NCBI GenBank assembly: GCA_024741835.1
Contig: JAENRP010000100.1
Span: forward strand, 17,591-81,590
Reading direction: 5' to 3'
Length of the DNA: 64,000 bases
Origin: Diplocarpon mali
Taxonomy: Eukaryota; Ascomycota; Leotiomycetes; Helotiales; Drepanopezizaceae
Positions 24,961-38,000 of the stretch are shown here, in pieces (the stretch's first letter is position 1; each line of letters opens with the position of its first letter). The notes beneath the pieces are model-generated. The model ran no database searches. It saw only the letters and a list, made by a program, of their open reading frames with translations, and was not told the DNA's origin. Position numbers and translations under genes: made by a program.

Positions 24961-26483
24961 CCTAATAGACCGTAAGGTCCTTAGGCTTAGTATTACGGCT
25001 AAAACCGCGGTGCTTATATTAGTTTCTTAATATTGGCTAGTTCTGGCCTCTATTTGTAAATCGCCTTCCTCGTCTAGGCTAATGCTTTGTTATAATAGGT
25101 GAAGGAGGTTAAGGTTTTTCCTAGCTCTACTTTATTAGATAGGCCTACCTACTATCTACATAGGCTGCGCTGCTTGCGCAGGCGTATGATCGACTTCTAT
25201 AACGTCCTCGGGGGTTGATGCTGCCGTAGAGCCCTGATTCTCAAAGGCTAGGATTAGACTGGCCCTCTTTCTCTTTAATGCTGCAGCTCAGTTACCCTAA
25301 GTGTTAGAGCTCCTTGCAGACGACCTTTGCAAGCTTGCTTCGAACGCTACTTATTAAGCTATCGCATCTTAGAAGAGCCTATCACCAGCCTTCCTAATAA
25401 TATTAATCTCGTTCTAAGTAAGCTTGATGATCTTCCTATTCTTCTAGGAAGGGGCTATTAGGCAGTTCTAGTAGTCGGTAGGGAAGGGGCTATAGCAGTT
25501 CGCACACTTTGCCTAGTATTGGCACTCCCTTCCTATAGGTCCCTTATATTAGTCATTCTGTCCTCTGCAGTGTCTGCATCTGCTATATCTTATATAGTAT
25601 CGCAGGTTATAGTACCCCTAGCAGCCTAGGTTATGCCAGGTGATCGGGGTCTTTTTAATAATAGGGCGAGCCTGCTCGCTAGCTTTAAAGAGTTTGAAAG
25701 GTTATACTAAGTCCTTAAAGGAGACGATCCAGGTGATGCGATAAGTGCTTATATTCGCACTATATTATAAGGGTCGGCAGCTGATTAGGTATCGCCCTAT
25801 TTAAAAGTAGGCCTCTATCGCTACTTCCTCTTAAGTGAGCTTAATAGGTTGCCTAAAGACGTCTTATATATAGAGTAGAACTCCTTGCACTGCGTAGGTA
25901 TGCCAGACCTTAGGGAGGCGGACGATCTCGCTATATATGATTTGGAGTAGAATCTCCTTATTCTCTTGTATTATAAGCTTATCTTATATTAATATATTGG
26001 CTAAGTGTAAGGCCTAGCCTTGCGCTATCTCCGTGACTTAAGGTAGCTCTATTATAAGGAGGCCTGGAATTTGCTTGCAAATCTCCTTGCGAATTGCATA
26101 AGGCTCCTATCGAGTTTTGCAGAATAAAGGTTGAATTCTAATAAGGATCCTCTTATCTTATTATAAAAAGGCCACACTAGTCCCAGAGGAGCAAAGTGAG
26201 ACCCCGCTAATAGAACTTTATCTAAAAGAGGAGACTTTGGCCTTAGCTGCAGAAGGCTTAGCAGCCCCTGAGTTTTTCAAGGTATTTGGGTCCCCTTATA
26301 CTTTGTTAGCCTAGGTAATTAAGGAAGGAGGAGAGGGTCGAGTTATTAGTGCCGTTATAAGAGGCAAGATTGAAGGTCGTTTAAGAGGGATAAAGTCGTT
26401 TGTAGCAGCGTAGTTGGCCGCTATAAAGTGTATGATAAAAGAATCCCGCACCTTCTATGCAAATTCGTAGAAGTCGGGCTACT
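24961..26483 (-). pseudogene. LINE ORF1, main part, with zinc knuckles
   Basis: Minus strand. It includes a segment LPKVWHTYAVQGVLLYI near 25915-25865 and cysteine clusters near 25640-25470 (CHNLGC..., CRHCRGQND, CANCYSPFPTDYQNC), which correspond to the CCHC knuckles of Tad1-type ORF1 proteins. These bind RNA in the retrotransposition particle. The N-terminal part lies on the other side of the gypsy-type insertion, at 42561-42875. Several stops interrupt it. Confidence 0.75.
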
Positions 26484-26728
26484 ATAAAACAGAGGGGAGA
26501 CAATATAAGAATAGGCCTAAGGGAAGACCTAAAAACAAAGAGGAGGAAGCACCACAAGCGGGCTCTCTTAGACAAGATGTTAGGAATAAGTCCTAAGTAT
26601 AGGGTATATTCAGTACTATAGCGACACGCGCTGTCTCTATATATAGAAGATGGCCCTTTTATCCTCCTACTATCCTACGTTAATTATATAATATATGTTA
26701 CGAGACCTATCTATCTTAGGTCTTTATA
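26484..26728 (-). repeat. Gypsy LTR (3' LTR of the minus-strand element)
   Basis: TATAAAACAGAGGGGAGACA...TTAGGTCTTTATA. It matches 42315-42560 throughout, with differences mainly C/T and G/A, as RIP would give. The open frame at 26381-26575 minus overlaps it by chance. Confidence 0.88.
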
Positions 26729-26916
26729 TATGTCTTAAATAACAAAAGTAGTGGCCCCTACTACTATTAGCAAAGAATATAAAATAATATAGGTTAAGGC
26801 AATAGCATGTCAGTTACTAGCAAACCCTAAGTGCGAGAAAACTAATATATCAAAAGGCCTAAACTAGGGCTATATTATTATTAAAGGTAAAAGGAAAAAA
26901 AAGAAGAGTTTTTTTT

Positions 26917-26976
26917 NNNNNNNNNNNNNNNNNNNNNNNNNNNNNNNNNNNNNNNNNNNNNNNNNNNNNNNNNNNN
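26917..26976. other. Assembly gap (60 N)
   Basis: Sixty unknown bases between a T-run preceded by A/G-rich sequence and TTTTTATGCAC. The true gap size is unknown. It lies at the downstream end of accessory unit A, so the end of that unit and any boundary there cannot be read. Confidence 1.
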
Positions 26977-29900
26977 TTTTTATGCACTTTTCACCTACGG
27001 GCCGGGCCCGGGAGTCAGAAAACGAAACTAGCAAAACAAACAAATAAGCTATAGAGTTGTAAAAACAATTAAAAATAGTACTAACCTAGATGTCAATTTT
27101 CCTTAGTTCTCTTCGGGGGATAGGAAGAACTATCACTAGATAACACTCTCTTTATAAAGCGCTCACTTCTTCTTAATAGTTCACTATTAGTATCGGAAGA
27201 GTCCGGTCTCGGTGTTGCAAAAGCTTTAGTATTTCGTAAAGATGCTAGTATAGCTTAACGGCTTCTGCCAATAGGGAGGGAGACTTATATCGCAGCATTA
27301 TTGTTATCATCCTCTTTATCATTATTATCATCCTTTAAAGAGTCATCTGCTACTAAGAGGGACGCGGCAGGAGATTCTATAGCCACGACCTCCTTAGCCT
27401 TGCCTTTTTCTAGATTGAGTCGCAGGCCGGGCCTGGGAGTCGTGTCAGGGGTTTTTGCATAAGGCTTTTTAGTGCTATACTTCTTAAGAAGAATTGTCTC
27501 ATCAATTACGTTATTAGCCTTAATATTATTATTAATGCCTTTCGTCTTAGCCTAGGATTTGTCCTTATACAGTTATAGCTCTAAGTGTTAAATCAGTTTC
27601 TAAGTATAGGTAAAATTATTAAAAAGTTCTTACTTATGCTTCTTTAAATAGGTTGTTAGCTGACCTATATCTTTGGATAGCAACTCTTTTACTATTATTA
27701 CTACTAATAGATCGTTCTATAGTCGTCTCCCTATAAGTGCTTCTAATAGTAGGCCACCTTTTGTCATACTAAGTGTTATACGAAACTTGGCTGACGATTC
27801 CCTAGTAATACTCTATCTTATAGTGCTCGGTTTCTTTATACAGATAGACTTAATATAAAACTCGTCCAGGTTGGCACTATTTTCAAGTGAGTTATTGCTA
27901 ATAACTTCTATATAGTTGTTACTAATAGCAAGGAACCTACCTTTTCCAGGCTCTTTGCTAGACTTTAAGTTAACAAACGTTCCTTATCTTATAAATATAG
28001 AGAATAGGGTGGTCTTATTAGAGATATATTCCTTAAGTAGCGTCTTAATCTTAGTATTTAATTCTTTTTACTATATTGCGTTTTATACCAGATTTAGTAA
28101 GACCTATTGAGCATTCTTTAGGCGACAGGAAGTAAAAGCTAATAATTCATAGGATTTTTCCCATATAGCGAATTCTCTAGTTGATTGTTTTACTATAGGT
28201 ATTATATAGTAATTGATAGTCCTACTATCAAGGGAGCTAACCCGCGAGCCGGGCCTAGGAGTTAGCCTTACGAATCTTGTATTAGCGTCAATCTTAGTAG
28301 AAACAACTCTCGAATAGTAGTTAATGCTTATAAATTGTATAGCCTTAGGATACGCCACTAGCTTATATAAAGAATTATAGCGAGTTAATAAAGCACTAAG
28401 ATATAGCCTATAGTGCATCCTTAAAGTCTATTATATCAAACTGTAAGTTATATTATAAAGGAAGGTAGAAGGAGGGGAAGGCTTCTTATCTAAGATTCGG
28501 AAATAGTGCTTATATATTTCTATTTCCTCTTATGCTAATATTAAAAATGAATTCTTTCCTTAAGAACTATGACTATATATGCGAACTATGCTTAAGAATG
28601 CGCAGCTAAACAATTTGGGCATATTTAAGAAACCCTTAGTGCAAAGCGATATTAAGGTATCCTTAATTAGTATCGTTTTATACTAGGCGGGGGTTTAAGC
28701 GATATTATGGAATAATTTTAAAGCCTTAGGTGCTACTCTAAACTTAAAGAAACCTAGCGATATATCTTTTTTAATCTAATTGGCCATTCTATTGCTAATG
28801 GCCACTATTATATGATTTCTAAGGTATAATAAGAATAATCTTAGATTAGGAGCAGTGCAAAATCTATAGAGGTTAGATAATACTTCTTTATTAGTAATGC
28901 CTATTAATGCTAATCTGTAGTATAGTGTATATTATTATTTATAAAGGGTATAAAATTTCTTAAAATGGAAGTCTTTAAATATCCCTATTATGAATTTACT
29001 TAAGCGAGTCTTTATTTCTAGTATCACTATAACTCTGAATCTATTACCACACTATAGTATTATCTTAACGTTAAGAGGGACTTGATAACATTCTATAAAG
29101 ATCATTGTTATAGTGTCTTCGGGCTTCTCCTTAAGCATATAGTAGTCGCCCTTTGATTTCTTATGGTTAATAAAGAACTATATAATATTGTTTAAGGAGA
29201 ATTCGTCTTATTGCAGTTTTATAATCTGTTTGACGGCTCTTGCTATTGCCTCTTGTGCTAATAAAATATCTCCCCGGTTTTCCTTTTTTAAACGCTTTAT
29301 TATAGACTTATAGAATTTCAGAATAAACTTTTGCAGATCTTCGGAAAAGGTTTGTATAATATCGGATATATCCTTCTTAGTATTATTAAAAATTTCTAAT
29401 ACATTAGTAATAGGGCTATCCACTTCATCTGTCAGCTTATCTTCTAAGTCTATATCGTTATGTATTCTAACCTATAGGCCGGGCCTACGACTCGATTTAC
29501 TTGCTACTAGCGTTTGAGGTGTTCGGGGGATTTCTAAGGACAGTAATTCAAACTCGTCTGAGTCGGAAGATAGGTGGTTAGGCTAGTATTCTACTTAAGC
29601 TTTAGGTATTATAGGTACCTTATGCTTAAGGACTTCTTTATTATATGCTTCTTCTACTTATAGGCCGGGCCCACGAGTTAAGTCGGGCTCATTTATTAAT
29701 TCGGCTATAGGTAGTAATAGCTTCGCAGCGGCAGGGATAATAAATTCCTATCTTTCCATTTTATTATCGAAGTAGTTTATAATATACTTAATAAGATAAA
29801 TTATCTTTTCTTTTATAATAAGTAGACTGCATTATGATTATTATAAGCTGAGCGTATCTAGAACTGTTTAGTTAAGGAGTGTAAAATTATTATACCAAGC

Positions 29901-30640
29901 GGGGTTGTCTTTTATAGTCTAAATGGTAGAGTGTATAATAGTGCTTGAGAATCCAATAAATCTTCTGCCTCGAATACTGTTTCCTTGCAACTTCTTTATA
30001 CCTTCTTAGATAGTGAAATAGTTTAAAACCTATATGGCCTTTGCTATAGGTTGGTATGTTTTAAAAATTTTACCAAGCTCCTATAGGGCGTTATTAGCAG
30101 TAATATCGGTTATAAAGTAGGTCTGGAAAAGTGTGCTATAAGTGCTATCTATGAATTATATCAATCTTTTTATATACTCATTTTTCTTATCTCGGTTCTT
30201 CTAAAATAAATCAATTGAATTAGCATACCTTTAATACTCTTATAAAAACTTTTTACAATTAATACCTTTGCCTTAGAGTTCCTTGTCTAAGAAATCATTA
30301 AAACCTAAGAATCCTTCCTTAATAGTAGAAATTCTATAGTTAAGCACCTTAATAGATGAATTTAGGAATACCTACTATTCGGTCTTACCTAATGTTCTAT
30401 AAGTGCTCACTATATCTTCTAATGATCTTAGTGACTTGCTATCCTATAAGAACCCTCCCTCTAATATTAGTTTATTATTAGTAGTGCTTAAGGACTTGCT
30501 ACCTAAGGCAATAACTAATATATTCTTCTTAGGTATGGCCTTTTTGCTTATGGTTAGTAGTACCATAATGAATTATTTAGCAAGGGAGGTAGCTCTAAAC
30601 GAAGAGATGATTATTTAGGAAAGATTAATAATATAGTAGA
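26977..30640 (-). pseudogene. Accessory unit A of the gypsy-type element, unknown protein
   Basis: Not recognised. Minus-strand reading from about 30618 gives long frames broken by TAG/TAA. Visible parts: an acidic/Ser stretch (about 29590-29560); a helical block SDIIQTFSEDLQKFILKFYK, followed by AIARAVKQIIKLQ and NNIIQFFINHKK (29380-29170); a middle part around 28418-28104; and a C-terminus rich in Asp, Asn and Ser ending near SSSYPPKRTKEN (27110). Five copies of the 23-nt hairpin repeat lie in it (26993, 27418, 28240, 29470, 29656); four of them are spaced by multiples of 3. It is homologous to unit B at 31130-34440, so the two are a diverged tandem duplication. A role in retrotransposition (gag- or env-like) or a captured host gene are both possible. 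Confidence 0.45.
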
Positions 30641-31129
30641 CTTGTACTTGAAAAGATTAATAACAGAAAGACAATAGTGGTGGTGCTAATGTTATAGGTC
30701 TGGTAGGGTTGAAAAGAGAAGTAAAAAAAGTAAAATCATAGTGCAAGGAGAGGCTTATTTATAGAGTTTGGAGTCGCATTAGTGTATAAAGGAAAAGTAG
30801 GCATAAAGAGGCTGGAAGTAGGAACAAAAGTGGGGTATGACGCATATAAGGACCTATAATTGGTAAATGATAATTATCAAAGGTAAGGTCGACATTTCAA
30901 AGGTAAGCGTTAGAAAGTTGCATATAAAGGGAATAATCAAAGAATGAATTATATAAAAAGTAAAGTAAATAAAGAATATATATAGAATGGAACAATAGGT
31001 TGAGAATAAAGGGGTATAGGTGTATAGAAAGTAGATAATCTTAAAAAATTCAACTATAATCTGCAATCTCTTTAAATAGTTTTTAAAGGGGGGTAGATTA
31101 TAATTCTCTAGATCGAGTCGACTCAATTA

Positions 31130-34100
31130 TCAGTTCTATTATTACTTCGGAGTCTTCTTCTCTTGCGTTAGTTCTTACTTCTTAGCGATTTCTCAGCTTT
31201 AGGGACCTCTTTCAAAGGATCTTCTATTAATACCTTTAGATTTAGTGACTAAGGTTTATTTAAACTATCTTATAGGCTTAAGCTAGCTGAGTCCAACTTC
31301 ACTCGTAGGCTAGGCTCGCGAGTCAGTCTTAGCGTTTCTAAGCTTAAGGGTAAAAATAGGGAATTGGTTTCCAAATCAGGGTCTAATACTATACTAGTAT
31401 CTTAGTTCGTCTCTTTTCCGAATTTTCTTACAATAATGCCTTTATTAATCAGTGCATTAGGCTCTTAGATAGCATTTACTTTATTGCATTATCCTTAAGA
31501 CTTAAGTCTATAAAGAAGCGACTTAGTATTTATAACGTTTGTCTAGGCCTTAATAAGGGCATTAAAGAGTTTTTGATTATATTTTATAAAGTGGATTTTC
31601 AATTTGTCCTTATTAAAAAGGAACAACTCCTGTACTTCGATTATAATAAAGGGATCCGTCTAAGAGCATCGACTAATAATAGCTTTAAAGAGGCTGCCGC
31701 AGTTCTCGAGATGGAAAGCTGCCTTAAAAGGTGCAGTGGTTCTACTTACGTTAATCTATTAAAGTACTAGAGGTTGCTTTAGAGCAAAGATTGAAAAGAT
31801 AAGATCGGAGATTCGAGTCTCATTTTTTAAGGTATTCTTATCGCAGACGGCCGTATAGTTGTTGCAAAAGGCTATAAAACTACTAGTCCTATAAGAATTG
31901 TCCGAAGGCATTTTAAGGAGGTATCCCTATTTCATTATTACTATAATTGGATTACTATTATTAGTAATAGGTTGCAAGATCTCCTTTCGCTTTAATTTTA
32001 TAATCATTCGAGCTAGTTGAGATTTTGAACCGAGTGCCTAGGAAGTCTATCGACTTATCTTCTTTACGGATAGAGTAAGTTTCATATTTAACTAAGAGCC
32101 GACCTACCTATTAAGGCTTCTAGAAGCTGGCCCTTATCCGATCGGTAAGATCTGATAATCTAAGATTTGCTTTCTAATAAAATTGACTTATAGGCCAGGA
32201 CTGCAAGTGAAAATCGGAATTTCTTTATTAGCAGCACTTGCATCTCTCTTTATCGAAACGACTTAATTATAAAGACTAAGGCCAATCAATTAGGGAGGTT
32301 TAGGGTAGGCTATAAGCTAATAGGTTCCTCTGCTTCTCGCTATTATAATTAAGAGGTAGAGTCCATAGTACATTTGAAGGACTTATTAAGTGAGACTGAA
32401 CATTATATTATAAAGAAAATAAGAAGGTATAGAGGTTGCGCTATCTATAAGGCAAAAGTGATAAAGATATATCTTTGCTTCTTATCTTATAATAGAGAGA
32501 AATATACTTATAAAAGTACTATCATCGGTAGTAAAATTGTTAGTTAGAAAGCGATATCCAAAGGGTTTAAGCATCACAATTGACCCTTCTTCCTCTATTT
32601 CCTCTTGCTATTTATTACTTAATAATATCGAAAAGAAAGAATTGTTCTATTCAATCGGCTCCAACGCCTTTAAGGCTTTAGGATTAGCCCTAAATTTTGC
32701 AGCACCTAGAGATGCCTCTATTATTAATAGGTTGGATTTGCGTATCTTTAAAGAGACGAAGAATTGATTATTAAGGTAGATTAGAAAAAGATTAATATCT
32801 TCTGCTGTATAGAGAAGTTCGAAGTGTTTAATAGTTTCGTTAATATCAAATCCTTTATAATTAAGACTATAGTAAACCGAAAGAGAGCGAATATAAAGGT
32901 CGCAAAGTCTTCTCCCTTCGACTCCTATGCTAGGAAGATACTATCGAAAGCGAGTTTTCATTGCAAAGGACACCTGAATATTATATCGTTCTTTAAGCTC
33001 GAGGTTAAGAATAACCGATTGAGGCATATTGCTATAATTACAAATGTCCTAATCAATAGATTCCTTTTCGCATTCTCTTTCTTATAAGATAAAATAGTCT
33101 TACTTAGCATCTGAGAGACTAGCTTCTTGACTTCTATAATTAATAAAGAATTGAATAATATCCGTAGGGGCGAACTCATTTAGGATAAGCTATTGAATCT
33201 GTCTAATAGCTCTCTTAGTTGTCTTTAGAGCAGTAGGAATAGGGTCTTCCCTTGCATTATCGTTTTCAAAGCAGTTGCATATAGATATAAAGAAGTCAAG
33301 AATTAGCTCTTTCAAGTTGTTAAGGAAGGAGTCCAGACGGGCGCGCAATCCTTTGGTTTCAAATTGCAAATTAGCTAAGGTGGCTATTAAACGATCTATC
33401 CTTTTTAAAGGTCGAACTAAAATTGGTCGTTTAGCTAAAGGAGAGTCCTTTAAAGATTCCGAAAATTCCAAAGAGGCTACGCTAAGCGTTTAGGCAGTTT
33501 GTTTAATAGCGGTTTCTAGAATCATTTTAATAAGAGGTAGGTTGGGTCCAGTTTTAAAATTCTCGTTTTTAACTCCTAGTCCGGGACTGCAAGTCAAATC
33601 ACATAGTTTAGCACTTATCGTATCTTTAGGCTAAGAAGCGAATTTCAAAGCAGGCTTGATTATAAATAACCAATTCCCTTCTTTATTATTAAAGAAATCT
33701 TGTCCAAATCCTGGTATAAGAGTCCAGTTCTCTCTTAAGATAAGCAAACTATAAGCAGAAGCGCGGAGCCCTAGTATATTAATAATAATGCTATTAGGTA
33801 AGGTAATATCTGCAGCCCAATTTGATCTTTTTATAGACCTATCAGCTGCTATAAGTACTGCATTAGATAGGCCTACAAATCTGCGACCGCGAATTCGATT
33901 ACCTTAGAATTTTGCTACTCCTTTCTAAATAATAAAGAAATTGAGAATCTGAATAGCTCTAGCGGTAGGAGTGTTTTCCTTAAGAATTTTTGATAATACT
34001 CGTCTTCTATTATTAGAATCAATATTTGTTAAGAAGCGCGAACGAAATAAGAGTCCTCTTTTGTTAGTGGCTAAATTATCCAGTTGTCGAATAGATTCTT

Positions 34101-34440
34101 CTTTTTTATCTTAGGCCGTTTTGAAAGTGTCGGCCAAGGTTATATATTAATCTGCGTCAGCTAAGAATTCCTCTTTAGAGATTCCCTTTAGTCTTAATTC
34201 TTCAATTAAGAAGTCGTCAAATTGGAGAATTCCAAGGGCCACTTGGGTTGAAAGGTTATTAATAGCATTCGCGTAAGCTAAAAGGAGTTTTTATTACTCT
34301 ATATCTCCTAAGGCTGCGTAGGTCGATTTAAAGCTCTCTAATAATGCAATAGCTCTGCTGTCTTAAGAGAAGTTTATAACTAGTATTTGTTTATCCCTTA
34401 TTATAGCAGACGAAACTATTTGTGAGTTCTTTAAAGGTAT
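31130..34440 (-). pseudogene. Accessory unit B of the gypsy-type element, unknown protein
   Basis: Not recognised. A diverged homologue of unit A: the block LARLDSFLNNLKELILDFF... / TTKRAIRQIQ / TDIIQFFINYRSQE (33390-33130) lines up with unit A's DLQKFILKFYK / RAVKQIIKLQ / NNIIQFFINHKK. The flanks also match in order, including an AATGCCTTT-ATTA stretch near 31435 (unit A 27532). Hairpin repeats at 31301, 32186 and 33572 are 885 and 1386 nt apart, both multiples of 3, and read LTREPSLRV, FTCSPGL and DLTCSPGLGV. RIP stops are frequent. Confidence 0.45.
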
Positions 34441-34693
34441 ATTACTTATAAAAGATGGGGATTATGAATAAGAGAGTTCAATAGGGTATAAGAATTAAAA
34501 GGGCATATAAGCTGCAATAGGTTTGCTATATATGTATTAAGGAATTGGACTTTTTATTTGTTATTTAAGGAAAGTAATAAGAATGCTATAATTAAAGGCT
34601 AATATCAAAAATGCAAAATAAGTCAGAGCAGGCAAGAATTTAAGGTAATCCTAAAAGATCTATATCTTAAATAACAAAGGAGGCGACCTTGCC

Positions 34694-34985
34694 TGTGACG
34701 ACTGGGAGTATAACCTCTGCTCGGCACCGATACGCGTACGAGTCACATAGCAATGCCAATAGAACGTCTCAGTAATGACTTAGAATCAACAACTACTAAG
34801 CCCTAAAGGAGTGGAAGGGCATAGAATATATATATGGAGAAAAGAGGGTCACCCGCTTAGGGGGAGCCGAACCGGATGCCAACCGGGGGTAACCCGGTTC
34901 GTGACCTACACCGAGATTGCGCCAAGCCGTAGCCGAACCGGGTACGAACCGGGGTACAACCTACACATAGTGACAATCCGTCACA
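34694..34985. mobile_element. Solo LTR with TTGCC target duplication
   Basis: 292 bp starting TGTGACGACTGGGAGTATAA and ending GTGACAATCCGTCACA, with 7-bp terminal inverts TGTGACG/CGTCACA. TTGCC stands directly before (34689-34693) and after (34986-34990). GC content is clearly above the surroundings and CpA sites are intact, so it escaped or post-dates RIP. It inserted just downstream of the gypsy pol end. Confidence 0.93.
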
Positions 34986-35039
34986 TTGCCGAAAATGTAA
35001 AAACAAGGATTGTAAGAAGGCAGGACAATTAATAGGCTA

Positions 35040-38000
35040 GGAAATCGTTTAGTATTCCCGTTTGCGTTCTTCGGATATTTTAAGAATAATAACTTAAGGT
35101 CGCGATTAGTTGGGTATTTTGATATTCTTTACTCGCAGGACCGGCTTATAGGTTAAGTTGGAAAAATTTTGATCTTCGTCTAAGGGTTTAAAATTGCTTA
35201 TATCGCTATCGGTTCCTATAGAAGATTCAGAGGTTGTATCAATTTCTGATTTATCTTTTAAGGGAAATAAGGTCTAGTCGCGTTGATAAAAGCGCTTTAG
35301 TCGGTTGGCTGCGAAGGTTCCTTTAATATCGATTCCATTAAGTTCCTAAAGAGAATAGTATCCCTTTTCTTTCTGCTCGGATTTAACCTTAAATAGACTA
35401 AGCTATTAATAGTCAAGTTTAGTATTAGCTGATATATTAATACTTCTTGTAACGTTATAGACTAGGACGAGATCATCTTTTCGAATAGGGTGCGTTTTAA
35501 GTACTTTAAAAGCAGCCTATGCTTCCTTAGCTTTTTCCTAATATCGTTTCTTTCGCAGAATGATTTCCTTTATATCTATATCTTAAAGCTTAAGTTGTCG
35601 GCATCTTATTGCAAGCAAATTAGAATAGTTCTAAATTTGACTATAGTCGAACAATCTCTAAATAGGCCATCGGGATTCAAAAGGAAGCTATACCTCTCTG
35701 CTATAGACAAGGAAAAATAGTATAACTCCAGTCGATTTATAGATTGTTATTCGATAAGCAAAGAGTATTTTATAAAAGTGTTTTATCTAATTCTTAAATC
35801 CTCCGCAGGTAACTTTAAATAGCCTATTAAGAATGTCGCGATATCCTCGCTCTACTACTCTATTAGCTTTCGAGTTGTACGCTAAGATTTGAACCTATTT
35901 GATACTATATTTTCGCGAAAAAGCTTTAACTACTTCTTTATTTTCCAAGCCTCCATTAATAGTTAGTCTGCTAAAAAGTCTATAGCGATAGACCACGTCT
36001 TCCTAGAGGAACTTCGCAATAGATTCAGAGTTAGCAGATCTCAAAGGTCGTCCTTTAGGCTATCCTAATAGGTCTTCCTTTACTAGAACAAAATATATAA
36101 TCTCATTTTCAATTATTAGTACTTATATAATATCGAGACTGACTTTATAGAAAAGGCCTAATGGCTAGGTTGGGAATAGGGGATTCTCTTTATAATTAAG
36201 TTTTCATTTCTAATAAGGGACGCAACTTTTCACAAAGGCTTTGCAGTCCTTAAAAGAACCCTTTTAAAAGAATTTCCTTAAGAGTCAGTAGTAGGTGAAC
36301 TCAGCTCCTCAGTGGCCAGTTTCCTTATAAATATCTTAAATAGCCTTAGCTTGCAGTTTTTCATTATCTATATAAAGCTATATAGGAAATGAGTTATTAC
36401 TCCTTTTAAACAATCGCCGTCCTTGTATTAGATAAATCAGAGCTTTAGCTTTAAACTTTTAAAAATCCTTAAAAGGAACTGTCTTTAGTCGTTTAAGCGT
36501 AACTAAAAATTTTACGATTTCCTTAAAGTCACCTAAGTAGTTAGGTGATAAAATTCTCTTATTTGACTTACGGGCTAGGACCGCGAGTTGAGTCCCTTTA
36601 AGGCGATATATCGATAGATAACCAACTTCATTCTCTACCCACTTATTAATATCTATTTCGTCTTCTTTAATCAAATCAAAGGGGTAGGGGCAAGCTCTTC
36701 TTAAAAGGCCGTCGGCAGCGGTATTTTTCATTCTTAGAATATGTTTAACTTCAAAGTCCATTAGTCTTATTTAAGCAATCTACTTCATTAGCAAGGCTCT
36801 TAATAGGTCGCTTGCAATGCTATTCAATTATTCTACTAGTACTTTAGCATCAGTTTCGAGGATGAAGTAAGTGCTATAGAGGTCGCTTTTCATCTTTTTC
36901 ATTGCCTTTAGGGCGCCTTTGCATTCCCGTTTAATAGCATTATACTTTATCTCTACTAGATTCTAAAGACTACTTTCAAAGCGAGCTAGATGTCTTTTCT
37001 ACTAGCTATTAGCTTATTAAAGGATAGCACCCTATTTAATTAAGCTTGCGTCAACTATTAGTATAATTAGCTTAGCGTCGGCTCTATAGTCTATTTTAAT
37101 CAGATATAGCGCTTTAAGCAACGCTTACTTCAATTGTTTCATAGCCTCTATTTAGGGTTCCTCCTATTGAAACTCAGCCCCTTTCCGAAATAAGGAGTAA
37201 ATAGGTGCTGCCTTTTTAGCGAAATCCTTGATTTAAATGCGATAGTATACCATAATACCAATAAATGCGCAAGCTTCTGCTACGTTATAATACCTCTTCT
37301 ATTTGTCGATTTTAAGTACTTTAGCCCTTTAAGGACTTCGGCCATTGGAATCAGTAACGAAACCAACAATTTCCATTAATAGAAGATAGTATTATAACTT
37401 CGGACCGACCGTTGCTCCTACCCTTTCGAATCGTATAAGCACCTAATCTAGGTTCTAAATGTATTTTATTATAAATCGTTATATACTAAGAAGAACTTCT
37501 TTATAGTTATAGAATGATCTTGATCCTTTTACTCTTATATCGTCTATATAAAGGAGCGCAATATTAGGTATACAATCTACTAGTATCTTATAGATTACTT
37601 AAACAAATTGAGCGATCGAATTTATAGCCCCTTAAGGTAATCTTATTATTTGAAGTAGCTTAAGAGGGGTTTGAATTGCTATTATATCTTTTAATTTAAC
37701 ATTAAGAATAAATTGGTTGTATCTAGAGAAGAAGTTAATAAGAGAGCTGCGGGTTAATCCTGCGAATTTATTTAAGAACTTATCCACATTCGGAGGAACG
37801 TTGGCGTCCTTAATAGTTACTCGGTTCATCTCTACTATTACTATTATTAGTCTATAAGTTCCCTTCTCTTTCTTAGCAACTAGGAACCATTTATTCCTAT
37901 AAGGGCTATTATAGAACTTGAGAATACCTTGCTTCAGCCTATCCTTTAATATTTCGATTACCTTTTCTTAAAGAGCTTTAGGGACCTCGAATATTTTCTC

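Noticed and set aside
26381..26575. Minus-strand open frame with hydrophobic runs, as a membrane protein
   Set aside because: It straddles the boundary between the gypsy LTR and LINE ORF1 and uses a frame different from ORF1.
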